Assembly (NCBI GenBank): GCA_032173965.1
Contig: CM063288.1
Coordinates: 24,274,001-24,338,000 of the forward strand
Reading direction: 5' to 3'
Origin: Sitta carolinensis
Taxonomy: Eukaryota > Chordata > Aves > Passeriformes > Sittidae
DNA: 64,000 bases
Shown here: piece by piece, positions 13,073 to 26,368 of the stretch
Layout of the letters: each line of letters opens with the position of its first letter
Numbering within the stretch: the stretch's first letter is position 1
Made by a program: the position numbers and the translations under genes
Notes under the pieces: model-generated
The model's database searches: none
The model's input: only the letters and a program-made list of their open reading frames with translations
What the model was told of the DNA's origin: nothing

Positions 13073-16000
13073 CTGTAAACAATAATGTTAAATATTATAA
13101 GCATATATTTGATAGAGGGACAGAGAAACAAAGGAATCTGAATATTAGTATTTATTCAACAAATCACTTCATTAATTAATATTCCTACATAAAAACAAGT
13201 CAGAGACAAACCTTTGAGTCTTCAAATTTTGACTAAAAGTCTAAATTCTGACTTATTTTGTCAACTTATATATAAAGAAACACTGCAATCAAATTCTCCT
13301 CAACAGCAAGGCATCTACCAATGAGATTTAAAATACATTAAGTCCTTGTATTCACAATTTAGTTCTGATGACCCCAGATGTAATGGGACTAGAGATACTT
13401 AGATATGTTTGTAATAGTATGTCAAATGCTGAGTGTTTCCTTCCATTACATTGGTTCATACAGCATGTAAAAATGCATCAATGGATTTACTCAGGTCAAG
13501 TGTATGAACTGACTTGAATTTACTCTCACTAGAAGGCATGTCTCTCTGCTGCTGCAGCCACAAAAAGTACAAATTCAGTTTCATTCCAAGGACGATTTGT
13601 GCAACTTATCTCTGAATTTTTTTCAGCACTTAGCAGATTAGAAGAGTCTTTTTTGTTGCAACAGTCTTAACAGACAGGAGGGTATATCTTCATTTTCAGC
13701 ATGGTAGACCAACTGATTTTCAAAACCTCAAAAAGAAAGTCCAGTGGCACAAAATAAAACAAACCTGAAATTCCACCTTTCAAGAGAGGTTATAATTTGT
13801 GTTGCTGGATAAACCTGGCTGCCAGAAGCGCTGACATTACAGATATAGGAAAACCTAGTCTTGCAAGTCAAATAAACCTATATATTTGTCATGGAGATGC
13901 TGTTAGATGATCATTCAGTGGGGAGCACTACGTGAACACACCATTCTCCCAAGGAAAACTGGGAAAACAGAAACTGATGTATGAAGGGGGCAATATCAAC
14001 CTTCCTTACTCTTTTTAGCATGGATCATTGAAGAATACTTGGGAAAGGTGTAGAACCATAAAAGCAGTAAAACCAATCCAGCCACAGGAACAGATGCAGC
14101 TCGCAGATTGTATTTCATGTGAAAGCTGAGAGCTTTATCACTTAGGCCATTAAATTTTACATTCTAGTGTTAATAATTAGAACTCAGAGTGTGGAAGAAC
14201 ACATGAACACTTGCTACTAGGAGCAGTGGGAGTGGCCTCTCCATGTAAATACAGGGATTGTAACACCATGTAAAATGGGGTAGTTCTAAGTATTTCAGCC
14301 ATGGTTGAATACAGGGTTTCTAAAGTAATATTAATTTTGCAATCTTCTCATCTAAAGGTATTAAAAAGGAAAAAATTCCACACTAATAATGGATAAGTTT
14401 GGATTTTTTTTTTTTTGTTTTCAAGTAGCTCTTTACCCCAATTATGAATTACTTTGCAATCAACATAATATTATGTCTAAGAATACTGTAAATTGTAATA
14501 ATCAACACAGTACTGATATTTAAACCAGTTGTTAGAATTTAATGATATTTAATAACAAGATACAAATCAAGCAGTAAAAAAAATTCTTTGTTCAGGCCCT
14601 GGACTCACTTTTAACTCTCTTTTAGTGTCTCTGGATCTATTCAGACTGAGGGTAGAGCACTATAGGCACTGGGGTACTTCTCTGAGTTACTTAATTATTA
14701 ATTTCTTTATTTTTAAGGATTTGAGATGTATTTCTATTTTAAACAAGTAACTCAGATTTTCCATGGTATTGCAATATACTTTCTGTAGCTGTTGCTTTTA
14801 AACTTTAAGTGTTGGGCTTTTTTTTCCCTGAATTTAACACTGGTACATATTTCAACCATTAGCTGTAGTTAATAAAGTTTTTATCAAGGCGAATATTCAT
14901 TTTTTTTGCTGGTGCTCACTACTTTGAAAGCTGCCTATGAAAGCATTGGATTTGCATCAGCTGTTTCAGAATCTACTGCTTTTCCCATAAGGCACAGAAG
15001 TAGCTGAATTACTGTCTTTAAAGAAAAGCAGAGGGGGAATTAAGGGGTTTTATATACATTTCAACTACTCCATCTTGGCTGAGATGGATTTGGAAATTCT
15101 GAAGATTTCCATCACACAGGCTTAGATCAACAGACCAGAGCATACACAACAAGCCAGTGCATCTAGGAAGCAGGATACCCACTGTGTCTGCACTGCTCAG
15201 TTCATACATAGCTGTGCTGGCACTCCATCACTCTTGAAAAGTGCTGGAACTGCTCCACACACACTGTCCCTAGCAGTACATGGAAAGAATTCTGTTTCTT
15301 ATACACTGCAGCCTGGAAGACTCACCTATTTTATACTGCTGAGTTGCATACACATACACATTTTTACTTGTTTTATTGTTAAATGTCTTCTTGAGTTTTT
15401 GAGAAGCTTCTTTGGGATCCTAAATCTTCTAATGAATGGATAAAGGAACAACTATAACATTAGTTGTCCTATGCTTTCAGTGACCAGTGTGGTAGTGTTC
15501 ACTGCTCATTCTACCTCCACTTGGCTGGACACATTGCCTCACTGTCCCATGGGCCCTGTCTGGTCTATCTCTCTCTGTGTCTAAAGTGTTATTACAGTTG
15601 TCATTTTATGACCTTTTTCTTGGGCAATCTGATCCTCCTTTTTGCTCTTAAGTTCAAAATCCCTCAGAATTTCCCTTAACAGAAGCAGACACAAACTCAT
15701 GACTGCTCATTATTTCCACAAAACTCAGTCCGTTCATTATTTATATTAATGCACCAGCTCTCCAGTCTGCCTTCCCAGTGCAAAGCCCGGAGTCAAGGAT
15801 GTCCTGATGCACCCTACTGAGAATTCATATGAAGAATCTCCAGGGCCTGAGCAAGGACCTTATACAGCAGATGGCTCTAACAACCTCATGGGCTAATATA
15901 ATTTCTTTTTTATTCTCTGATCCCTTTTTCCAGTGTGACCCTTCTGATTTGAAAAAGTCAACATATAGCAAAATTAAGACAATCAACCTGAGCAAGACAT

Positions 16001-16856
16001 ATGCTGTTCCCTTATCTGCATTAAACCTTTTTAAAATCTTTGCACAACTCCTGAAATTGCCATACCTAAATTGGACTTTGATTATCAACTGTACTTCAGT
16101 AACTGTTATGCTGACAATGTGATTGGTCACAAATGTTGATTACAAGGAGAGTATTTCCCCTCTGGAGAAATGGCTTTTATTTCACCTGCTGAGGTGAGTA
16201 AAGAAATGACAGTAGTGACACCAAGGTTTTCTCTTGGTATTCAGTACCTCACAGAAATGAAAAGGCTTTCACAACAATGTGTCTTCATTTTTGGTTTAGG
16301 GTCTACGGTTACGGCATTAACAGGATGGTACCGTCTAACCTCTGGCTTTAGATGAGGCTGCTATGAAGGCAACACCTTCAGATCTATGTGGAATATGTGT
16401 GGCAAACACTAGTAAGGAAAATAAATACAAAGGCTTTCTGAGGTGTGGGATGGAGACAACTTTTTGCCTTCTTTGCTGAACATGAATTCCTCCTATTTTC
16501 TCTCATCCTACCCTGCTGGAGCTTCTTTATAATTCAAAGCATATATAAATCTCTGTCTACAGAATGAAAACAGCTTGACAAGTTATATTATAATTTAAAG
16601 GAAAAAAGAAACCACTACAACACTCAGAACATGCAGATATCAGCTGAAACAGATAGAGAGCTATAACCATTTTGTCTTATTCACACACATAAAAGTTGAA
16701 TTAATGTCAGTGGTATGTATAATGAATAAAGAATATATATATGACTATGCTTGTCAATCACAACAACAGCAACCTTGCTGGAAGACTTAAGAAAATATTC
16801 AATCGTGTAACCATTCCTTTTGAACTAGATTTATTAAAGGATTTTAAAAATGGCAC
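13073..16856 (-). other. PDE1A intron between exons 9w and 10w
   Basis: 3784 bp of intron. It holds short T runs (about 14403-14417) and a slightly more GC-rich stretch near 15040-15560 that I could not assign. No coding similarity is seen in the overlapping open frames at 15825-16130. Confidence 0.75.
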
Positions 16857-16977
16857 CTGTCGAAAAAATTCTTCCATCAGGGCCATGGTCCACCGGTAGT
16901 GCAGCTCCCAGGATTTTGCTGGATGGCTTATGTCTGCTGCATGTAGAATCAAAGACATGGCTTTGGCTTTGTCTACC
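16857..16977 (-). CDS. PDE1A: PDE1A exon 9w: second metal-binding motif
   Basis: This 121-nt exon starts with G completing Gly and encodes VDKAKAMSLILHAADISHPA, then KSWELHYRWTMALMEEFFRQ. The Asp in HAADISHP is the fourth metal ligand of PDE catalytic sites. SLILHAADISHPAKSW is PDE1A wording. The acceptor is AATTGACAG and the donor CGACAG|GTGCC. Arg replaces the Leu of human EEFFLQ, matching the form in PDE1B and PDE1C. The exon is in frame on both sides. Confidence 0.96.
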
Positions 16978-17096
16978 CTGTCAATTCAAGGACATGCTCT
17001 AATTATCTCAAAACAAAAGCAACCGTTTAAATTCTCTTTTTGAATATGATCTCATTGAAAGACTACAGATAATGAACAGAATGGAAAATAACCTAC
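16978..17096 (-). other. Short PDE1A intron (119 bp) between exons 8w and 9w
   Basis: Bounded by GTAGGT and a CAATTCAAG-containing stretch ending GACAG (coding strand). At 119 bp it is by far the shortest intron of the gene and leaves little room for anything but splice signals. Confidence 0.9.
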
Positions 17097-17198
17097 CCCT
17101 GTGCCTGCTGTAGAGTGTGTCGCATTGTTTTAATTTGTTGGAAATGACCCGACATATCTGTAGACAAGACCATCTCAATGACCAAGCTACGCAACTCC
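17097..17198 (-). CDS. PDE1A: PDE1A exon 8w
   Basis: This 102-nt exon encodes ELRSLVIEMVLSTDMSGHFQ, then QIKTMRHTLQQAQ and two bases of Gly. The VIEMVLSTDMSGHFQQ block is the conserved helix and metal-proximal stretch of PDE1; the MSGHF wording fits PDE1A rather than the MSCHF of PDE1B and PDE1C. The acceptor is ATTCTTAG and the donor AGGG|GTAGGT. The KTMRHTLQQAQG tail differs from mammals (KNIRNSLQQPEG), in a variable loop. The intron that follows is only 119 bp. Confidence 0.94.
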
Positions 17199-19013
17199 CT
17201 AAGAATAATTAAAAGCAAAATGACTGGTTAAAATTCATTTATTCTATGTATGGTACATTTGTTTAAGCAGTATTTGTTAATTTATAACTTTCAAAACAAC
17301 ATCATGGGTTTTATTATGCTTTAAAAAGCGTTTATATAAATCATTAACAACTCGAACATTGTATCCTAAAGGGATTCTGTGAAAGCAATGTACCTCAGAA
17401 AATGTGCTCTGCAGTCATTATTTCAGAGTCACACTGTTTTGTAAATCCTATTTTCTAGTGCATAAACTAATATTACATGCAGTTCTCTCACCCATTATAA
17501 GTCATTCCTTATTTTTCCAGCAGTAGAGTATTCAAAAAACAAGTTGTTCTTTGGGCTTACCACCACACATCAAGATACATTATTACTGCCCTCATATTAG
17601 TGAAAAATGTGCATAACACTAAACCTAGGAAGGAGGCTATGGAAACACTCAGAGGAGTCAGAGGAAACACTCAGAAGAGCAAGAGGTATTACTTCTGAAA
17701 TACTATCAACATTACACCAATCTAAGATCATTATGACAAAGTACCTATCATTCCAAAAGTATTGCAATACCTCTTTAATGAATCAGAACAAGTTTGGGAT
17801 TAATAATTTATCTCTGTCTTGGTATTATGATTAGAGATGTTGGCTTGTCCAACAGCTTTCTATTAAATCAATATGAAAGTAATAAAACATGAGTCATGTA
17901 AGAAACTTTACTCTGATTTTGAATAGGAGATTAAATTAATTTTGTCAACAATAATTACCGATTCAGAAAATTCTATCTCCTTGATGCAGAAGGATCATAT
18001 ATAGGCCATGTAGGAGTCCAGTGGGTCATTTATATGCTCGTTAAATGGCCTAGGAGGACAAGTGCTGCTTATATGTATATGGGGAATTTACCACATTAAA
18101 CCTTTCATTATGTACCATGTATCTTCATAAGCACACCCCCAATCCTAATGATGTCCAAGGACCAGATACAACAGTAAAATCCTACTTTAGTCATGCTCAC
18201 TGATCTTTCATATTGTATTCATATGTTTGATTTACGTAAATAAAAAAAACATGCAGGTTTTTTCAAAGGCTATGCTTTAAAGAGGTAATTTGCAGTTTTC
18301 TTTAGGGCTATTATATATCATTATAAAGACTATCAAGACTTCTTTTGATCCCAATTAATTACATATTTAAGCAGAAATCTGTTGCTGATTTTTATGTATA
18401 TATTCCTGATTTGCTTTAATGTAACTGGATAAAGACTCAAGGCTCTTGCTTCTACTCAATAATACGCAGCCATAGCAACTTATGTTTAGAAAATGCCTTA
18501 CCTTATCTGACCTCATAATAAGATACTAATTATTTTGCATCCCAACTGTTCCTCCTTCACATTGCTTTGAAAGTGTACCCTTCAAAAACAGTCAAAGCCA
18601 TTAAAATAAATAAAAGCAAAACAAACAAACAAAAAAAAAACTCCAGCTAACACCACAAGAGAAATGAGGGCTCTGCATTGTTAAACCCTGTTGGTTTTAA
18701 GACTGAGATAATTATCACTTCTCCTTTCAATGGAATATTTTCTTAGGAACATTCAATGTCTGAACTTTATACAGTAATCAGAAATAAGTTCACCCCTATT
18801 CACAAGACACCTCACCCCTACCATGCAAGAAACACACAGAAAAGTAAAACCACACTTTCAGTTTATTCATATTGTCATGGCAGCAGAAAAAAACTCTAAT
18901 TCTTGTGGGGTCCCACAATTTTTGGGACCCCAATTTGTTGTTAGAAATCTCTGCTTCAGCCCGTGCGTTCAAAGGATGAGAACAACGCTTCTCAGTATTC
19001 GGTCTCAAGGTTG

Positions 19014-19019
19014 TTTATT
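19014..19019 (-). terminator. Poly(A) signal of the solo LTR
   Basis: AATAAA on the minus strand, in the expected R region of the LTR. Because it is in the same sense as PDE1A, it could cause premature polyadenylation in this intron. Confidence 0.6.
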
Positions 19020-19111
19020 ATTTCTTATCTATAAAATTTTCTTCCTGCCCAGCCAAGGTCTGCTCAGCAGGACAGTCAGGGGCACTCTGCCTGCCCCCAG
19101 GGCAGTGTTAT

Positions 19112-19120
19112 CTTTATATA
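19112..19120 (-). promoter_or_regulatory. TATA box of the solo LTR
   Basis: TATATAAAG on the minus strand, about 95 nt before the LTR's AATAAA signal, which is the normal U3/R spacing of a retroviral LTR. It is sense to PDE1A and therefore a possible cryptic promoter. Confidence 0.65.
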
Positions 19121-22100
19121 CTAAAAACTACGTATGACATATTTACAATTATTCCCCAAGACCCATCACCTATGTTAGACAGCGAGCTTCTACTCTAAAC
19201 CAATCCAAAAGTGCCAGCATCATCAGAGAAGATGGAGGTACAGAAGAAGAAGAAGAAAGGCTAGACATGCCCAAGTCCCTTCATCTTGTCCTCAAAAACC
19301 CCTATACAAAAAATCCTAAAATCTACATTTACACCCTCTGATATACTAATTATTACACTATTCAAACTGCTGTGGCTTTCATCTCTTTGTGTAAAGGTGG
19401 CAATTTGCTCCATGGTTCGTAATGGAACCCCCTGGTGTTCTGGGCTGTGTGACAGGGTCTCTGAGCCCCCTTGGCAGGGATCTCAGCAGCTCTGGACTCC
19501 CAAAGGGATGTCCCGGGCTCCAACAATTCTAACCTACAACACCTGAATAAGTGTAGCACTGTCCTGTCACACACTCTTAAAGATTTCATGCCACTAAAAA
19601 TCTGCTTAACAGCAAAAGAGAGACTCCTGTAGTTGTAAACTCCCTGTGCCCACATCCACCTTAATTACAGGATAGAAAATTAAAACCTGATGGGGAAATG
19701 GTAGGTAATGCTCTACTGGAGCTACAAATGCTTAATTTGCTATCATTGCATAGAAGGTTAATCTTGGACTGATCCCATCGCCAAATTGTTTCCTAGGGAA
19801 AAAAGACTGTCTCAACTTCTACATCATGGGAGACCTCAGCTTGTCTCATAGGTGGACAGAAATCTCTCTTGATCCTCACTAGGCAGTCCCCAACTACGAG
19901 CCTCAGGATAATACAGGTACCTACTACCACAGCAAAAAGACACGGAGATGTCATACTGTGAAGGGAAGAGGTAACAATATTCATGTACAGCACATGGCAA
20001 TCTTTCAGGCCCAAAATCAGATTACTGGGTTGGAGTCTGCTGCCATCTCCACTTTACTGAAGTAAACTGCCATGTTCTGTGCTGGCATCCTTTCTCAACC
20101 CTCCCACAGTCATAAGTCCTATGGATAGGGTACTGCAAAAAAGCATAGATGCAAGACTATGGGAAAAAATTACGTGAACAATGCTGTAATAAAGACACAA
20201 GGAGTGGCATCACGAATCTCTTGAAAAAGTATTTAGCCAATAAATAGAAACCAGCTTTACCTGGATTTGTCCATGACAAAGATATTTAGTCAGCTGGAAA
20301 CTAGTGAAAAAATGCAGGAAGAGAATAAGATGAGCAAAAACAAGGTGGGAACTGAAGACATAAGCCTCATCTTGAAGTTATAGGAATCCTCAGACAGAAG
20401 AATCTCAAAGAATTTTGTTCATTCTGCATTATATATAATACATACTGTTTTGGTGGGTTTTTTTTTTTGTTTTTATTTTTTTAATAATAAGGCAACATGC
20501 CCCTGTATGCCTTATGACTGGGATGGTTTGAGGCATTAATATTGCCCCACCACAACAACATTTCATGTGGGGTGCTGGAACACTGGAAACCTGGTAAATC
20601 AAAGGAGAAAGGGAGGACAAAAAAAGGATCCCTCTTTAGTTATTTAAGGACACTAAGTGAAAGAAACAAAACAGTGTCATAGACTGGAACAAATTTTCAG
20701 AGTCAGGAAAAGACTGAAAAATCGCTATGAGTGTCACATGAATTATCCACAAAAGACATCATCCTCAGAATGCTGGCAGCATTCCTCAGCTCAGACCAGA
20801 AGCCTAAGTTTTAAACTTAATTGAAGATGGCAGTTTATTAGCACATTTATCTTCTTAAAGTTAACATGTAGAAGAGAAAATGGAATACTATAAAGTAATT
20901 TCAGTCATTTTGCTTCATCTTGCTAGAATAATTAGCAGAACCTCAGCTTAAATAGTCAGCAGTGCTAAATTTTTGAAAAATGAAATTGCTGCAACCAAAG
21001 AAAATAGATATGACAGAAGTAATGAAATTAATCAGTGCCAGGAAGTAGATTAAAAAGTTGAACAGATTATCATTTCAATTTACTGCCAACTTGATTCAGT
21101 GCTACCTTCAAAACTGTTAGTTTAACAGCATGAATTTCAGTACAGATCCAAGAAACTCACTCAAGTAATAAGAAGAAAATTGAAGAGTATTAAGTGGCTA
21201 CCAGATCTACCATTGCACCAATGAAATGACAGGGTAACAGGAATTTCTGGATATATGAAATGAATACCAGGAAACTCTCATTTCCATGACTGCCCCTCTA
21301 AATTGAAGTATCACACTGCAACAGGTTGTGCAGGTTGGCACAGACCAGCACTTTGGAATTTACTGCTTGCTTCAAAGTACAGACTGTAATTGCTGAGCTA
21401 AGTGACCAAACATGGAACTGAATGTCCTAGTTTAGCTTGAGCTTATTAGTCGATTCATACATTTCTTCTACATTTTACTGAACATGCCCAAAAAGAGATG
21501 ATAAATTCTTCTTTTCTCTGGTTGCCAAATCTCACCAGCTTCAAACTGGCTGCATATAACAGAATCTGTGTAGCTACTCTATACAAACAAAATTTGCAAA
21601 ACAAATGTAAGATCTTCTAGGAGAACATAACCAGGCTACAGTAAGAAGAGGTTGAAAAGGAAGTTCAAGCAGAACCAGTGTGTGATTGAGCAAGTTCCAA
21701 AAGAATGTGGGAGTTTATCACAGGTTCAAAAACACGGAGAAATAAAATGCAACAAAAGCTAGAGAAAATGGCCCACAACAGAACTGGACAAAGAACTGTG
21801 GGAAGATCTGCCCAAAAATATATGCAGAGAAGAGTGTGCTTCTGAGATGTGAAGAGAGCCTATCACATTCCCCACTTTCCTCTGTTTGCAGTCCACTGGA
21901 GCAGTATGTATGAACATCACAACCTGGAGATCACAGGTTGCTCTTTCCATTCACAAACATTTTGGTTTCATCCTGTTACTCTTTTCCTCAGTGGCATATC
22001 AAAAGGGAATGGCTGGGATAAACTGCACTAGCTGGCAGCCAGATTTCCATCAGCTGGAAACACTGTATGTTGCTGCAGGATTCCCAGTCTATACTGATTT

Positions 22101-23629
22101 ATGGTGGTCTCCAGTGATGAAGAAGCTTGGGATGAATGTTAAGTGTTTTCAAGCCATCCTTGGAACACTCCAGGTCTGAAATTCAGCTGAAGAATTTCAG
22201 CCCCTTTCTACTCAGAAGCATCCTCTGGTAGGATGTATTATGAAACAACACCACTTCAAAGTAACATACTCAAGGCAATATGTCTGAAGATTTGAAAATA
22301 ATTTTCCCTCTAAAAATATGGTTTTAAAAGACAGAATATGAGTTTCTGATGGCTGTGTACATTTTGTGATGGCAAAATAATCTTCTCCATACTCAATAGT
22401 AAGGACAAGCAAAAATAGGGTCACAGAGACCTATCAACCCCAAAACTATCAGGCCAAAATTAGTTTCAAGAGGCTCTTGTTGGCACTGAAAATCTAGATG
22501 TATAGAGATGAATGAAGTTTACAATTTACTTCTGGAGAAATTTCTCCAGAACCAAAGGTACAACACAAACCTTCTGATAACTAAATCTAAATGAGTATCT
22601 TCTGAGAAAAATGCTTTTAAAAGAACTAAAAAGTGTATGCTTCCTCTCTCACTTTGTATTAAATTATAAAATTATAAATGTTTTTAATTTCTTTTAGAAC
22701 AGGTACAGAATAATAATTAACTGAAACCCAGAAAGGCCAGCAGATTTGTATTCAATAAACGCTTTATTTAGGGGTTTTCTCATGTAAATAAGTAAAATCA
22801 TGTAAATCTACCATGTAAAACAGTCCATCTGTAAATATGCACGTCAGCAAAATCTGACCTGGTGTTCATATATTCCTTCGTAAATGTAAAATTTTGTGAA
22901 AAGACAGATAAAGCAGAGTTCAGCTTTGTTATTCATGGTAACATATTTCACAGTGGGTGACTTTCCCCTAGAAGAACATATTTCTCTGAACTTCACAGTC
23001 CACCTGTCTGCCAGGGTTGTTTTAGGGCTGCTGAATAATATCTATATTTACAGAAACAAACAGAAGATTCATATTTTAAATACAATATGTATTCATCAAT
23101 TATATACAAAGATAACATTTACTTCTTAGAGTCTTAATCTAACACTTGAATTTTAGCCTTACAGGTCTTATTATTTCAATTATCAATTATGATACTTCTT
23201 CTTTCATCTGGCCAAATTTTTGGACTGTCCACACAATTAATTTTTTAATGCTTAACCAAGACGTGACTGTGCTGAAATCCTAGGAGCAGTAGTGCTCAAG
23301 CTAGCAGCACAGTGTTGACTCTGCACTGTGATTTCAGCCCACTGTTGGACAAAGGCAACCCAGCTCAGGCTGCACTGTCGTTTTCCTAAAGAGCTATTTC
23401 ACCTGAGACTGTCCACGCCTCATCAATGCACAACTTCACTTGGAAAATGTCTCCCAAACAGTACTTAACGCCACAGCAGCCTTCCCTAGTCTCCAAATAT
23501 CCATTGCTCTTTCCACTGTCAACTTCTTGCAACCTGAACTCTTAAAATAGACTCCACAGGGAAGGCCTGGTGGTTTTTTTATTATTTTTAAATACTGGAA
23601 GTATTTTTGAATGTCACAGCAAGTCTTAC

Positions 23630-23755
23630 CTCCAGTCATCTTTGTTTAGATTAGCCAGGATGTTCATCTCTTCTTCCTGCATGAGTCTATAAGCAGCACT
23701 TACATGATGATTTTCAAGAACAGAACGGTCATTGTACAATATAGCAACATCTGAC
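23630..23755 (-). CDS. PDE1A: PDE1A exon 7w
   Basis: This 126-nt exon encodes SDVAILYNDRSVLENHHVSA, then AYRLMQEEEMNILANLNKDDW and two bases of Arg. The LYNDRSVLENHH stretch is a strongly conserved catalytic-domain segment in class I PDEs. The acceptor is CACACTAG and the donor GGAG|GTAAGAC. Ala and Asn replace Ile and Ser in the NLNKDDW part. A perfect internal donor-like GTAAGT is present on the coding strand (plus 23698-23703) within codons for Val-Ser; use of it would cut the exon to 52 nt and break the frame. Confidence 0.95.
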
Positions 23756-26368
23756 CTAGTGTGGGGAAAAAGAGGCACATTTTGTAATAGTGCTCCAATG
23801 ATGGCACTGGGAAAGGTAGGACTATGAGTTCTCTATGAGAAATATTGACTATATACACATATATAGAGATAGTTTTATCAAAAGATGTTTGTTTGTTCCT
23901 ACTGTATCAAATACCAGTAAATTTTCCACTCAAATGCATTCAAAATTATTATTATTATTATTATTTGTTATAATACATATTATAATATATATATAATTAT
24001 TATACCTTGATCATACCTTATCATTATATACCTTATCATTATAAATTGTATACACTGTTTGTGGGAAAGTCATATTAAAAATGTGTGATGTTTCTTTGAT
24101 GTGACCTAACTGTGGCAAAAATTCATGAGGTCTTTAAGCTTCTTGACTGTAGATAGGATTGCAGAGCATCAGAAATGCTCTAATTAGGCTACAAGAGTAC
24201 ACTTACAGGATACAACCATTTAACATGCAATGTGTTCGCCAACAGTGGGTCTCTCCACACAGCATGGGTATGAAGAAGTTACTCCCCCTGCTCTGAGAGG
24301 TGTGCTGTGGCCCATGCTACTCATTATCAGAAGATGCTTTAAATAATAAAGCATTAAAAAAAAATTTCAACTTCATACATTTTAAACAGTTACTATCTTT
24401 TCTCAGTAAAATAGAAAAACCTTATTACAGTGGGATGGTAGAGATGCTAATCTGCAATTTGGAAGCCCTCAAGTGCTTCCTAAAGACAGGCTCATACCAT
24501 TATGTTAGTACACTTAACAGCATCCTTTCCTTCTTAATCAAAGACGTACAATTCCAAAATTACATTTTGAGACATTCACAAATTTTTATGTGGTATGGAT
24601 TCATCATACTTAGCTTCAAATATCATTAATTCCTTTGGGAATTTTTTTCTCCAAGACCTCACCTGACCTGCTAGGCAATCTCAGGAGTCACCTCTCTGCA
24701 ACAATTCTGTTCTGATAAAACTATTCCTGAATATTTTAATTTGATCCAGAGACAAGTCTGTACTAGAAGAAAGGTGTGTTGATTTAGCAGTTCAGGTTAC
24801 TCTGACCTAAATAAGCCAAATTCAACCTCATTCTGTTGAGCAACAGTATATATTTTCATGTATGGTACCAAGGAATCCAAATAATTAAAATAGGATTGGA
24901 AACGTTCTTTTGAGAGAACAAACCATAGCCAGCCTAAATAATCAATATGTTTACATCCATAATCTAACTAAAATCATGGGGAAATCTGTTATGCCAATCA
25001 CATATGTTTATGAAGCACACTTTGATCAACATAGCTACTTATGACTATGTTTAAGCAGTGCTAAGATTTGCTACGATTTTGGCAGCCATTCCATCAGTTT
25101 TCCTCAGGCAAAAGATACAGTCTGTGATGTCACATCAGGGCCAAGTTACACGAGGAGAGAAGAATGAGCTATATCACATAACAAATACCTGTTTACAAGT
25201 ACGCCTGAGCAGAATTCAAAGGCTATCAACTTAATTAGTTTTCCACTCTTGCAGTACTTCATAGCAAAATATTAAGGACAAAAATAGAAAACTAATATAA
25301 ACTTGGAACTACAAACTGAAGTTTATTTTTAGCCAGACTATGATGAAGAGGAAAAGAATTGTGTCCTTATTTCAGCTGCAAATCTAGCATTTTTCATTAC
25401 TGAAAGCCACATCTTGAAGAAAAAAATTATGTTACAGATTTAATTTAAATGTAATCATTGGGCAATTGATCCAGATAAGTGAGTGTGAGGATGCTTTTGC
25501 CCAAAGTAATAATATTTCTGGCACTAAGCTGATTTGTTAGAATATGCCAGGGCTATGCTGATTTTTTTTAAAGAGCAGCTAAAGCAAACTGCTCAACATA
25601 CTAAAAACAATATATAGCTTAGTGTAAGAGAAAAATAAGATGGTTTGTACTAGATTAATTGTCAGATGTACTATTTTTCACTCAGTAATGAATTGGTCAG
25701 GGATTTTCCTTTGATGAGATGAAAATATTTTAAGGGTAAGAACTATATGCCGTTGTACAGGACAGCAGTTAGAATGACATGCTGCACCTGCAGGAGAACA
25801 CAGCTAGCCCAACTTTCAAACTGGATCCCCTTCTTGATTTCTTTTTAATATCTGCTACAGTTGCTTTCAAAACATGCTAGGAGATGCCTCATGGTAAGTA
25901 TTTCCAAAGCTGTACTTGAAAGTTTCTCCCTCCTCACCGAGGAGGAAGTTTAATACACAAAGTGAAACAAAATGTAAGCACATTGCTGTAAGTGATGAGG
26001 CACTTCTATGGGGATACAGTAGAAGAAGTTTTTGAGTCCAGTAGTATCAGAATTTAAGTGTGCAAATAGAGGGGTGAGGGGGTTTCAAGTCCATGGTCTA
26101 CAAGTTCTGGACCTTCTCAAACTTTCTTGAAATATCAGTTCCAAAATGGAATTATTTCAGATTTTATAGAGCTATCTTATTACTTTCCCCAGTTTTTGAT
26201 TATGTGACTGATCCCATTAACTGGGCAGGAGTTGGGGAAGTAATTTGTAAAACCAGGACTGACCTGGCTACTTCCTGACTCTATTAGTAAGAGTTATGAA
26301 AGAGTTCAGCAGTTAACTGAACGAACTGCAAACTCCAGATATGAGTCTTAGGAAACTACATCACTTAC
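23756..26368 (-). other. PDE1A intron between exons 6w and 7w
   Basis: 2613 bp of intron. Its only clear structure is the AT-rich simple repeat at 23948-24050. Confidence 0.75.
23948..24050. repeat. AT-rich simple repeat (ATT)n and local duplications
   Basis: A run of ATT units is followed by TA-rich sequence and two near copies of TACCTTATCATTATA. It is a typical intronic microsatellite with slippage-prone flanks. Confidence 0.8.

Larger units (their letters stand above)
18904..19525 (-). mobile_element. Solo LTR of an avian endogenous retrovirus, with 5-bp target duplication
   Basis: On the minus strand this 622-bp block starts TGTTGGAGCCC and ends GGGACCCCACA, the TG...CA ends of a retroviral LTR. 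It is flanked by identical ATTCT on both sides (18899-18903 and 19526-19530), a target site duplication. In order on the minus strand it has a U3-like region, a TATATAAAG box (19112-19120), an AATAAA signal (19014-19019) and a short U5. No gag, pol or env sequence is next to it, so it is a solo LTR left by recombination between two LTRs. It lies in the same orientation as PDE1A. The family name cannot be fixed without a repeat library. Confidence 0.85.
17199..23629 (-). other. PDE1A intron between exons 7w and 8w
   Basis: 6431 bp of intron containing the minus-strand solo LTR at 18904-19525. Outside it I see only short A or T runs (about 18627-18640 and 20459-20470) and no exon. Confidence 0.75.

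Noticed and set aside
16971..17091. Suspected second frame error at the exon 8w-9w junction
   Set aside because: On recounting the G runs, CAG-GG joins G-GTA-GAC to give Gln-Gly-Val-Asp in frame.
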